Shown: one piece after another, positions 17,043-24,148 of the stretch | Layout: each line of letters starts with the position of its first letter | Position numbering within the stretch: position 1 is the first letter of the stretch | Origin: B16-G9 sp964400655 | Lineage (GTDB): Bacteria > Bacteroidota > Bacteroidia > Bacteroidales > F082 | Direction: 5' to 3' | DNA length: 28,010 bases | Assembly (NCBI GenBank): GCA_964400655.1 | Contig: CAYNVN010000001.1 | Location: forward strand, 1 to 28,010 | Notes under the pieces: generated by a model | The model's database searches: none | What the model saw: the letters and a program-made list of their open reading frames with translations, nothing else | Told to the model about the DNA's origin: nothing | Position numbers and translations under genes: made by a program

Positions 17043-19367
17043 TTATTTAATAACAACTTTTTTGTTAATAACCTGACGTTCATTTATTACCGATACTATA
17101 ACCATTCCTTTAAGGCGTTTTGTATCAATATTAACAATTTGTTGTCCGTTCACATTAGTATTTGCAACTCTTTGTCCTGACATGTTATACACATTTACCG
17201 TTGCCGTTAAAGGATATTCACTTTTGATTTCAATGGAATTTTTCCGCGAATATATTTTAATATCATTCTTCTGTACACTACTATTATCAACTCCCAAAGC
17301 ACCAAAAACAAGTTCAAAACGATGCGGGTCATCATCCTGACCGGCAGTAAAATAATAAATCGGATTATCGTTTAGTTTTTGCCGCTGTCCTGTTTTGATA
17401 TCGTTTAAATAAACATCTACATAAGGCATGAGAGTGTTAACACCTTCGGCTTTTATGTAAAATTCGGAAGAGTTGTTTTTGATAAATACAAATGGTATTG
17501 AGTGACGCTTCTCAACATCGGGTATGGAATTGGTGGAGACGGCAACGCCGTCGGCCGACAATGAATAAAATTGAGGTGCATATCCCGGCAAAAAATGCGA
17601 ATCGTATTGATTATCGAAACCGGTGGTTGATTGCGGAACAATCTTAACAATACTCTCCTGAGCCGTTTTGCCCTCATCGTCGTAAACCGTTAATTTAATC
17701 CTGTTTGTACTAATTGGAGCGCTTTTATACCATTTCTGTTTACTGAAAGTTCTATCGCTTGCATCGATGGTTAACGAGCCCGAGCTGCTACCCGGCGTTG
17801 AAACATGCACCATAAATCCCTGCAATGATGGTATAATTCCCGTACCTGAAGCAATATCGGTGTAACTTGCATTGGATTCATTCCAAATTTTTGCAGTTCC
17901 ATCGATATCAGAAAGTCCCCAGGCTGTCTTGTTCCAATAGAGCGCACTGGTGTACGGATTACCCAAAAGGTGCCAGCCGGCATATGTGTTACCGGAGGTA
18001 TTGGTTAAACCCGATATGGTTATATCACCGGTATTGAGTGTTCCTTCAAACTCTTTTAAACTGTCGCCGTGATATGCAATCAGGTAACCCGAACCGTTTT
18101 CAAAAGCGGGGTTTGCATCACTCGAAAAGTAGCTGCTTCCGGAACCTTGATTGTAACCGCCGCTGCTGTTTTTTATGTTTACCCACAGGTCTTCGGTTTC
18201 GTCCCACCTGTAAAAATCAACATCGGAACTTATTGTCGATGCCGAAATATCTACAAATTCAGGACTAATGGCCTGGCCGGTTACCGGAGAGCTGATAAAA
18301 TGCCAACCGTGATAACTGTCGCTCCACGCATTGATAAAGCTTTCCGCTTTGGCACTTACCGAACCTGTTCCCAAATATACAAACGAAGCATTATTTATGG
18401 TTCCGTCATCCAGTTTTCCCGAACCAATTATGAAATTTGAAGTGGTAGCACCGGTAATACTGTCTTTTACCACCAGATAAGTTGTTGTGTCGAGCCGTAC
18501 GGTACCCGAATTTATAACCAGATAATTTATGGTGTCGTATTCATCATAATCGTTTACCAAACGAATAGTGTCGGCAACATCTAATTCCAATTTGTACACT
18601 TGCATATCTATTTTTGCCAACATGTTGAAATTTTCCGTTTCTTCAATTTTTAAACTACCCCCGTTAAAGTTTGATATTGCGGGTGAATAGAACAATGTAT
18701 AGCCATTGCCCATATTGCCGTTTTTGATAACTATTTGTACTGATGAACCTGCGGCTACATCAAATTCGCCGGTACCCCTTACCATCATATTATAATAGTT
18801 GTTGTTCTGGTTTGCTACGGTACATATGTTCAATTGGGCGTTGCCCGATAAATTTGCACTTGCGCCTTTAACCGTCATGTACCTGCCGCTTACATTTATT
18901 GTTCCTCCCGAAAAATTCAAAGCAGCAACATTAACATTGTCATTGCCTGAAATGCTCAAAATATCGAACTTTTCCGTTCCTACATTAAAGGTGCCGCCGC
19001 TAATATTCAAAGTACCGTAAACGGTAAAATCGAGTTTGCTGTTAAATGTTCCTGCCGACATTGTAAATGTTCCGCTGCTGTCAACTCTGTTTTCAAAACT
19101 GTTGTCGTTAATGGTTGTGCTAAATGTATAGGCAGAATTCAAAATAAGTTCGCCACCGGTTTTAACGACAAAATACGAACAACTATCGTCACCATCAATG
19201 GTAACCTGATGGTTGATTTCAACCGTGTCGTTAGCGCCGGGAACAACCCCTCCCGCCCATGTGGCAGTATTGCTCCAGTTACCATCACTCGCCGATACAA
19301 TGGCAGATTGCCCGAACGAATTTTGAATAATAAATAAAATAATAACAAATAAAATTCCTTGTTTCAT
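17043..19367 (-). CDS. Large secreted protein with T9SS type A sorting domain
   Basis: 774 aa. Signal peptide at 1-19 (to NSFGQ). The N-terminal region has GNWSNTATWAGGVVPGANDT, which resembles the start of G8-type or related beta-helix domains seen in surface proteins, followed by Gly/Ser/Asn-rich beta repeats of the SGGTxN and SGTFTM type (about 95-190). The middle is a beta-rich region with SGYL- and GWHLLGNPYTSALYWN-like motifs common in Bacteroidota surface proteins. The C-terminal 75 or so residues (IKIYSRKNSIEI to NKKVVIK) form a T9SS type A sorting domain. Export by the Gld/Por system is expected. The specific function is unknown; adhesion or carbohydrate contact is a guess. Confidence 0.88.
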   Translation of the reverse strand: MKQGILFVIILFIIQNSFGQSAIVSASDGNWSNTATWAGGVVPGANDTVEINHQVTIDGDDSCSYFVVKTGGELILNSAYTFSTTINDNSFENRVDSSGTFTMSAGTFNSKLDFTVYGTLNISGGTFNVGTEKFDILSISGNDNVNVAALNFSGGTINVSGRYMTVKGASANLSGNAQLNICTVANQNNNYYNMMVRGTGEFDVAAGSSVQIVIKNGNMGNGYTLFYSPAISNFNGGSLKIEETENFNMLAKIDMQVYKLELDVADTIRLVNDYDEYDTINYLVINSGTVRLDTTTYLVVKDSITGATTSNFIIGSGKLDDGTINNASFVYLGTGSVSAKAESFINAWSDSYHGWHFISSPVTGQAISPEFVDISASTISSDVDFYRWDETEDLWVNIKNSSGGYNQGSGSSYFSSDANPAFENGSGYLIAYHGDSLKEFEGTLNTGDITISGLTNTSGNTYAGWHLLGNPYTSALYWNKTAWGLSDIDGTAKIWNESNASYTDIASGTGIIPSLQGFMVHVSTPGSSSGSLTIDASDRTFSKQKWYKSAPISTNRIKLTVYDDEGKTAQESIVKIVPQSTTGFDNQYDSHFLPGYAPQFYSLSADGVAVSTNSIPDVEKRHSIPFVFIKNNSSEFYIKAEGVNTLMPYVDVYLNDIKTGQRQKLNDNPIYYFTAGQDDDPHRFELVFGALGVDNSSVQKNDIKIYSRKNSIEIKSEYPLTATVNVYNMSGQRVANTNVNGQQIVNIDTKRLKGMVIVSVINERQVINKKVVIK

Positions 19368-19985
19368 TTTTTAATTATCTAAATTGTTAATGTAGTTACT
19401 CATCTTTTTTATTGAAAAAATAAAATGCTGATTTTTTTTCCGTTAGTTAAGAAACTGCGTTATAAAAGCTGTCTTTCGTTATAATATCTTTAATGTATTT
19501 GTTTCGTCATCTACAAAATTAATATTAATTTTATTTGTATTGCTTTATTTTGGAAAACCTTTTATAAAAATCATTCAGCGACAAATATAAAACTTTATTT
19601 ATTATACCGCAACCTGCTTATTACAAGAATAAAACAACCCGTCGCTTAATTTATCTTCCATACAAAAACAACAAGGCAATTTGTACTATATGGCCAAAAC
19701 GCTCTCTTTACGTCCGGCAGTTTTAGCACCGTCGTATCCGGCAAAGACCTCTAAAGTTCGGCTACCGCACTACGCTTTTTCCATTTATAAAATGCCGTAT
19801 GTAAAATTTGCCGATATTAAACAGCCAAACGGAAAGAATAACTCCTGCTTTACATAAACAAGAAATTCCGGATTGTTTCGGAACCGGGTTTTACAATAAC
19901 AAGTTTTATAACTTCCTTTTGTCGATGCTTCTCAAACTTCTTAAAAAAACTTTATCATTGTTTGTAAGTTATTATGGATATACCG
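19368..19985 (-). other. 618-nt gap: cargo promoter, AT-rich leader and a GC-richer island
   Basis: No convincing gene. From right to left it holds AT-rich sequence, a GC-richer stretch at about 19686-19775 unlike its flanks, a two-element minus-strand promoter (19582-19612), and about 200 nt of AT-rich leader before the cargo ATG. A plus-strand ORF of 55 codons begins at 19690 and a 28-codon minus-strand frame (19686-19769) lies in the island; neither has a recognisable product. Confidence 0.6.
19582..19612 (-). promoter_or_regulatory. Promoter of the T9SS cargo gene
   Basis: Minus-strand TTG (19612-19610), a 20-bp spacer, then TATATTTG (19589-19582): both elements fit the Bacteroidota consensus. 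Transcription would start near 19575, leaving an untranslated leader of about 200 nt before the ATG at 19367, unusually long for this group. Confidence 0.65.
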
Positions 19986-20354
19986 CTATTCCTTAAACAT
20001 AAAATATACCGCAAGCACTAAAAACACAAATGCCAATATATGGTTCCACTTTATTGTTTGATTTTTAAAAACAAGCAATGTAAACAGACTGAAAATTACC
20101 AACGTAATTACCTCCTGAATTACTTTTAACTGAACCAGCGAAAAAGGCCCCCCGTTACCTTTAAAACCTATTCGGTTGGCAGGTACCTGAAACATATATT
20201 CAAAAAGTGCAACTGACCAGCTTATTAATATTATGGCTAACAAACCTAATTTGTTAAACCATTTCCACTCGGCAAACTTAAGGTGACCATACCAGGCAAT
20301 GGTCATAAAGGTGTTGGACAAAACCAGCAAACCTATTGTTATTAATGCCTTCAT
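19986..20354 (-). CDS. DMT-superfamily-like small membrane protein (DUF486)
   Basis: A 122-residue inner-membrane protein with four predicted transmembrane helices (about 3-22, 35-53, 76-95, 100-119). Conserved-looking features of DUF486 are visible: NTFMTIAWYGHLKF after helix 1, a VALFEYMFQVPANRIG loop, and FSLVQLKVIQEVITL. The family is distantly related to EamA/small multidrug transporters; no substrate is known. Start chosen at ATG 20354 because homologues begin MK-x-IGLL at the first helix; ATG 20384 would add ten residues and is possible. It is transcribed leftwards and is likely its own unit. Confidence 0.85.
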   Translation of the reverse strand: MKALITIGLLVLSNTFMTIAWYGHLKFAEWKWFNKLGLLAIILISWSVALFEYMFQVPANRIGFKGNGGPFSLVQLKVIQEVITLVIFSLFTLLVFKNQTIKWNHILAFVFLVLAVYFMFKE

Positions 20355-20421
20355 TGTATTAACTTTTACCGGAATTTTTGCCATGCAAAAATCACCATAT
20401 CGTTCAGCATCTAACAAACGT

Positions 20422-20429
20422 CAAAAGTA
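20422..20429 (-). promoter_or_regulatory. Possible -7 promoter element of the DUF486 gene
   Basis: TACTTTTG on the minus strand fits TAnnTTTG. It lies between the lipase stop and the DUF486 start and would give a leader of about 30-60 nt. No TTG at the proper -33 spacing. Confidence 0.4.
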
Positions 20430-20495
20430 CATTTTAATATCGGGAAAGCGAAACCGTTTTAAAGAAAATCCGCAAACATCTCCTTATTATCTTTA

Positions 20496-21596
20496 CTATT
20501 TACAAACGTTTTCAAGCAAATAGAGATAAGCATTAAAATTATGATGAAGCAATATGTTTGAACTGCTTTTGGGAAACTTTTTGTAATATCCTTCATCGGC
20601 ATATAAAGTAATGGTAGTACCTGTTCTTACATAGTTATTACTGTTAACATAACGGGGAGGCGTAAAACCATCCAGCTTTTTCATAATAAATTTAGATGTT
20701 TTTTCGCCCAAATATTTTTCATACGCTTTTTGTGCCTTTTTTGTAGGTTTATCAAGCTTGTTATAAACACTTTTTAAGATTATATTTTTCGGAAACTTAA
20801 GTGTTTTTATCTCGGCCCTGGCATTTTTAAACAGATTGGTTTCGTTAAAATCGTTTAATGTTTGAATAGAAACCGGTGTTTCGGGAACCCAGTCGGCAGA
20901 ACTTACCACATTATAGGCCCATCCGTTTTGTGTGATGCTTTCGTAATAATAGGCAAAATATAAGTTGCCGGGTTTTGGAGCGGCACTGCAATACGTTTTG
21001 AACCGTATATCTTCAGGCAGTTTTTTTTGCCTTTGAAGACTGTACAAATAGGCCGTTAACAAATAATTGATGGCTCCACCCTGACTATGCCCCAACAACA
21101 CAATATTTTTAATTCCCGTTTGATAAAGCGAATCGATTTTAGGTACAATATCTTTCGACAAAAACGCCATACTTAACAACCATCCTATATGAACGGCCGC
21201 TTTATCATCCGGTGCAAGGTCATATTTAAACGTCTCCGTATCACTTAGTTTAAGTTCTCCTTTTGCAGGCACCATGGCAGCGTACAAATTCTCCAGCGAA
21301 CTTTCAATATTACCCGTTGTTCCCCGTATGCTAACCACGGCAACGGTATTGCTGTTGTTTATCCACAAATCCCAACGATTATCCAGCCCCGTTATCCCCG
21401 ACCGGTAAACCATTTTATAAATTTCCGGTGCGTGAACCTTAAAAACAATACTATCGGGCGTATTTGTTTTTGCCGAAACATACAGCAGTTCCTTGTACTC
21501 GTTTTTGTTAAATCCGGGCATCAGCTTTTGCCCCGACACATCGGTTACATTTAAAAACCAAATAAACATCAGTGTTATTGCATACCGGGTTTTCAT
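20496..21596 (-). CDS. Secreted lipase, class 3 type
   Basis: A 366-residue alpha/beta hydrolase with a signal peptide (1-22, MKTRYAITLM to VSGQ). Family features seen: VVSIRGTTG (88-95) as the oxyanion-side strand, and the nucleophile elbow GHSQGG with Ser171. The acid is probably the Asp in SSADWVPETP, and the base His is near the C-terminus in LLHHNFNAYLY. This matches the lipase (class 3) family, acting on lipids or glycerides; exact substrate unknown. There is no T9SS tail, so a periplasmic location is likely. The gene is last in the mlaE-mlaF-cvpA-lipase string, starting 9 nt after cvpA. Confidence 0.88.
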   Translation of the reverse strand: MKTRYAITLMFIWFLNVTDVSGQKLMPGFNKNEYKELLYVSAKTNTPDSIVFKVHAPEIYKMVYRSGITGLDNRWDLWINNSNTVAVVSIRGTTGNIESSLENLYAAMVPAKGELKLSDTETFKYDLAPDDKAAVHIGWLLSMAFLSKDIVPKIDSLYQTGIKNIVLLGHSQGGAINYLLTAYLYSLQRQKKLPEDIRFKTYCSAAPKPGNLYFAYYYESITQNGWAYNVVSSADWVPETPVSIQTLNDFNETNLFKNARAEIKTLKFPKNIILKSVYNKLDKPTKKAQKAYEKYLGEKTSKFIMKKLDGFTPPRYVNSNNYVRTGTTITLYADEGYYKKFPKSSSNILLHHNFNAYLYLLENVCK

Positions 21597-21605
21597 TGCT
21601 GTTTT

Positions 21606-22133
21606 TTAAATGATATTTTCAGGATCGGGCAGGGTTTCTTTCAGCTCATCTATACTGAACTTTTTATAAACCCATGGGGCAATGGGTTCAATGTTTTTGT
21701 AAAGTAACGACTCTTTTTGTGCCTCTTTTTTAATGATGGAATGATTCACGTCAAAATAGTTAATCAGGAAAATCAGGATACTCAGCAACAACGCTCCCTT
21801 TAATACCCCGAAAACAGCTCCGGCCAGTTTGTTCACAAATCCCAGCAAAAGCAGATTAACCACCTTTTCGAGGGCCTTTCCAAGAAACAACACCAAAATA
21901 AGCACCCCGATAAAAGTTACGATAAACGCAATGATATTAAGATACTCTTTACTGATATTAAAGGATTTGGTGAGTATATCAGCGGTATATCCCGAAAAGA
22001 AAAGAGCGGCATAGATACCGAGCACCAAAGCTGCCAGTGTAGCCACTTCGATGATGATTCCTTTTTTAAACCCCTGAAAAGCAAACAGCAGCAAAGGGAT
22101 AAGCAATATAATATCAAGCAGGCCAATGTTCAT
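21606..22133 (-). CDS. CvpA family membrane protein
   Basis: A 175-residue inner-membrane protein with four hydrophobic helices (about 4-20, 26-46, 64-88, 105-125). The N-terminal LLDIILLIPLLLFAFQGFKKGIIIEVATL pattern (a first helix, then GFKKG and a second helix) is the CvpA hallmark. CvpA was named for colicin V production in E. coli; its biochemical role is not settled, with links to envelope stress and bile tolerance. The C-terminal 50 residues are hydrophilic. It starts 11 nt after mlaF and is 9 nt before the lipase, so it is part of the operon. Confidence 0.9.
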   Translation of the reverse strand: MNIGLLDIILLIPLLLFAFQGFKKGIIIEVATLAALVLGIYAALFFSGYTADILTKSFNISKEYLNIIAFIVTFIGVLILVLFLGKALEKVVNLLLLGFVNKLAGAVFGVLKGALLLSILIFLINYFDVNHSIIKKEAQKESLLYKNIEPIAPWVYKKFSIDELKETLPDPENII

Positions 22134-22144
22134 AAAGCATCTGA

Positions 22145-22891
22145 TTATTTTTTCAATCGCCGTGTTAATTCGGTAGAGAACACAAATTCGTTAAGCTCGG
22201 CATTGTTGGTTGTAAGAATATCTTTATTGGTTCCTGTCCACCACAACTCCCCCTTATGAACATAATTAATTCGCTGTCCTATTTGCAGTACCGAGTTCAT
22301 ATCGTGTGTATTGATTACGGTGGTCATTTTAAACTCCTGTGTAAGATCCGAAAGCAATCTATCGATAACCTCGGCCGTTTTGGGATCGAGGCCCGAGTTG
22401 GGTTCGTCGGCAAACAGATATTTCGGAATGAGCACAATGGCACGGGCAATGGCCACGCGCTTAATCATACCGCCCGAAAGTTCACCGGGAAATTTATTGT
22501 TTGCACCCGGCAGGTTAACATGGTCGAGTACGTAATCAACGCGCTTTTTCTTTTCAGCCGTACTCATATTGGTAAACATATTCAGCGGGAACATCACATT
22601 TTCCTCCACGCTGTACGAATCGAAAAGGGCTCCACCCTGAAACAATACACCCATCTCCTGCCTGATGTGTTTTCGTTTTTTCTCATCAAGGTTCGAAAAA
22701 ACCCTTCCGTCAAAAGTAATTTCACCCTTGTCAATGGTATGCAATCCGATGCAGCACTTCATCAACACTGTTTTTCCCGATCCGCTTTGACCGATGATCA
22801 GATTGGTTTTTCCGGGTTCAAAAGTTGTGGTAACATCTTTAAGAACCTGCTGCCCTTCAAACGACTTGAAAATATGTTTTACTTCAATCAT
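22145..22891 (-). CDS. mlaF: MlaF-like ABC transporter ATPase (lipid transport)
   Basis: Cytoplasmic ATPase partner of the MlaE-type permease in a phospholipid transport system between the membranes. The product is 248 aa. Walker A GQSGSGKT (34-41), Q-loop Gln85, signature LSGGM (138-142), Walker B LFADEP (159-164) and H-loop His196 are all present. The start is ATG 22891, which overlaps the mlaE stop by ATGA; the frame runs 11 codons further to a GTG at 22924, but that part lies inside mlaE and does not match the family start. The partner MlaD (mce domain) is not in the window. Confidence 0.92.
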   Translation of the reverse strand: MIEVKHIFKSFEGQQVLKDVTTTFEPGKTNLIIGQSGSGKTVLMKCCIGLHTIDKGEITFDGRVFSNLDEKKRKHIRQEMGVLFQGGALFDSYSVEENVMFPLNMFTNMSTAEKKKRVDYVLDHVNLPGANNKFPGELSGGMIKRVAIARAIVLIPKYLFADEPNSGLDPKTAEVIDRLLSDLTQEFKMTTVINTHDMNSVLQIGQRINYVHKGELWWTGTNKDILTTNNAELNEFVFSTELTRRLKK

Positions 22892-23628
22892 ACCAGCAAT
22901 AGTTGCGTTAAAATCAAGTCCCACACAATAATTAAAATACTACTGTACACCACCGCTTTGGTGCTGTTCTGTCCCACTTCAACCGAACCACCTTTAACCG
23001 TATAACCCATAAATCCCGAAATGGAGGTGATAATAATGGCAAATACCACGGTTTTTATTAACGCATAGGTAATGCTAAAGGGGTTAAACCACGAACGCAG
23101 GCCCAAAATAAAATCATCGCTGGGGACCAGCCCCGAAAAAACTCCGGCAACCCAACCGCCGAAAAGCCCAAGCAACATTGAAAAGACAATCAGAATCGGG
23201 AAATATATCATGGCTGCCACCATTTTGGGTAAAATTAAATAGTTGGGCGGATTAATACCCATCACGCGCAGCGCATCAATTTGTTCGGTAACCCGCATGG
23301 TACCAATTTCAGAAGCAATAAGCGAACCCACTTTTCCGGCCAAAATAAGGCTGATAATGGTTGGTGCAAATTCCAATATCATCATTTCACGCGTCATATA
23401 ACCTACCATGGAAGATGGAATTAACGGATTATCTAAATTATACGATACCTGAAGTGCAATAATGGCTCCGGTAAAAACCGAAATAAAAGCAACCAACCCT
23501 ATGGAGTCGGTTCCCAAATGCTGTATGTCGATAATAAGCTGATGGCGGAACATTTTCCACTTGTCAGGCCGCCTGACGGTTTCAAGCATCAACAATACAA
23601 ATTCACCCGATTCTTTTACTAATTGCAT
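22888..23628 (-). CDS. mlaE: MlaE-like ABC transporter permease (lipid transport)
   Basis: Inner-membrane permease of the Mla/mce lipid transport family, 246 aa, with five to six hydrophobic helices. The conserved MlaE core is visible: FTGAIIALQ (52-60), APTIISLILAGKVGSLIASEIGTMRVTEQIDALRVMG (88-124), and the C-terminal GYTVKGGSVEVGQNSTKAVV region. The ATG at 23628 starts at the family position. It is translationally coupled to mlaF by a 4-nt overlap and is first in a four-gene operon with mlaF, cvpA and a lipase. In many Bacteroidota the mce gene is adjacent; here it is not. Confidence 0.94.
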   Translation of the reverse strand: MQLVKESGEFVLLMLETVRRPDKWKMFRHQLIIDIQHLGTDSIGLVAFISVFTGAIIALQVSYNLDNPLIPSSMVGYMTREMMILEFAPTIISLILAGKVGSLIASEIGTMRVTEQIDALRVMGINPPNYLILPKMVAAMIYFPILIVFSMLLGLFGGWVAGVFSGLVPSDDFILGLRSWFNPFSITYALIKTVVFAIIITSISGFMGYTVKGGSVEVGQNSTKAVVYSSILIIVWDLILTQLLLV

Positions 23629-23663
23629 AAGGCAGCTAAAGTATGAAAAAGAAAATTGTACCC

Positions 23664-23671
23664 CAAAGATA
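23664..23671 (-). promoter_or_regulatory. Possible -7 promoter element of the mlaE operon
   Basis: TATCTTTG on the minus strand fits TAnnTTTG and lies 35 nt before the mlaE ATG. No TTG at the -33 spacing. It lies in the region shared with the divergent lipoprotein gene. Confidence 0.45.
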
Positions 23672-23736
23672 ATGTTTAATTAAAAATGCGTTTCTTTATA
23701 ATCGCAACAAACGTTAAATTAATTTGTTTACCAAAT

Positions 23737-23949
23737 ATGAAACGATTGATCTTTATTTTTGTTTTAGGCGGCTTTTTATTAACGGGATGCTCCTCTCATC
23801 AAAACATACCGGCCCACCGAAAAAAAAGAAGAAAAAAAAACTGCGACTGCTCAAAATGGTCGTTTAACAACCACCGGCGGGAATATCAAATACAATCCAC
23901 ATTTACCGTTACCAACAATACCCGTAAAAAGGTCGTTACCAACTGCTAA
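23737..23949 (+). CDS. Small basic lipoprotein with NCDCSKW motif
   Basis: A 70-residue protein starting at ATG 23737, where MKRLIFIFVLGGFLLTGCSS is a clear lipoprotein signal (lipobox LTGC, Cys18). The mature part has a strongly basic KKRRKK block followed by NCDCSKWSFNN and a short Thr/Asn-rich tail ending in Cys. Basic stretch plus NCDC(P/S)xW recalls small uncharacterised Bacteroidota proteins; this is from memory, not a search. The frame extends 17 codons upstream without a signal peptide. It is divergent from mlaE and followed by the tryptophanase leader. Function unknown. Confidence 0.75.
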   Translation: MKRLIFIFVLGGFLLTGCSSHQNIPAHRKKRRKKNCDCSKWSFNNHRREYQIQSTFTVTNNTRKKVVTNC

Positions 23950-23978
23950 TATTTATCCGTTCTAATTTATCTTTTTTC

Positions 23979-23986
23979 TACATTTG
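23979..23986 (+). promoter_or_regulatory. Possible -7 promoter element of tnaA
   Basis: TACATTTG matches TAnnTTTG. No -33 TTG at standard spacing, which would fit a promoter helped by an activator. Transcription from about 23992 would include a leader of about 155 nt holding a small ORF and a hairpin. Confidence 0.5.
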
Positions 23987-24004
23987 CAACAAACCGTTAA
24001 GGCT

Positions 24005-24079
24005 ATGATGTTTATTACAGTTATTTCCCAAAAAAAGGTTTATCTGAATATCAAGGAACGCGATTCGTTTCATTTTTAA
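24005..24079 (+). CDS. Possible leader-peptide ORF of tnaA (24 codons)
   Basis: ATG-ATG start, 24 sense codons and TAA at 24077-24079, located between the putative tnaA promoter and the tryptophanase ATG. The peptide is MMFITVISQKK followed by VYLNIKERDSFHF. It has no tryptophan and no proline before the stop, unlike E. coli TnaC, so a TnaC-type sensing mechanism cannot be read from it. A short ORF of this length could occur by chance; its position makes it a candidate only. Confidence 0.3.
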   Translation: MMFITVISQKKVYLNIKERDSFHF

Positions 24080-24080
24080 T

Positions 24081-24098
24081 GTTGTTTGTTAAAACAAC
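24081..24098 (+). promoter_or_regulatory. Hairpin in the tnaA leader
   Basis: GTTGTTT (24081-24087) and AAACAAC (24092-24098) form a 7-bp stem with loop GTTA, starting 1 nt after the leader-ORF stop codon. It is followed by an unstructured C/T tract (24097-24127). The stem is AT-rich and weak; it might act in attenuation or be incidental. Confidence 0.35.
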
Positions 24099-24148
24099 CC
24101 CTCTCTCCTATTTTTCTTCTTTTTATTAATTTTTTAATTGCATTAAAA

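Noticed and set aside
22256..23005. Plus-strand ORF of 249 codons
   Set aside because: It is antisense to mlaF and mlaE, both of which have intact motifs; the antisense product is low-complexity and resembles nothing.
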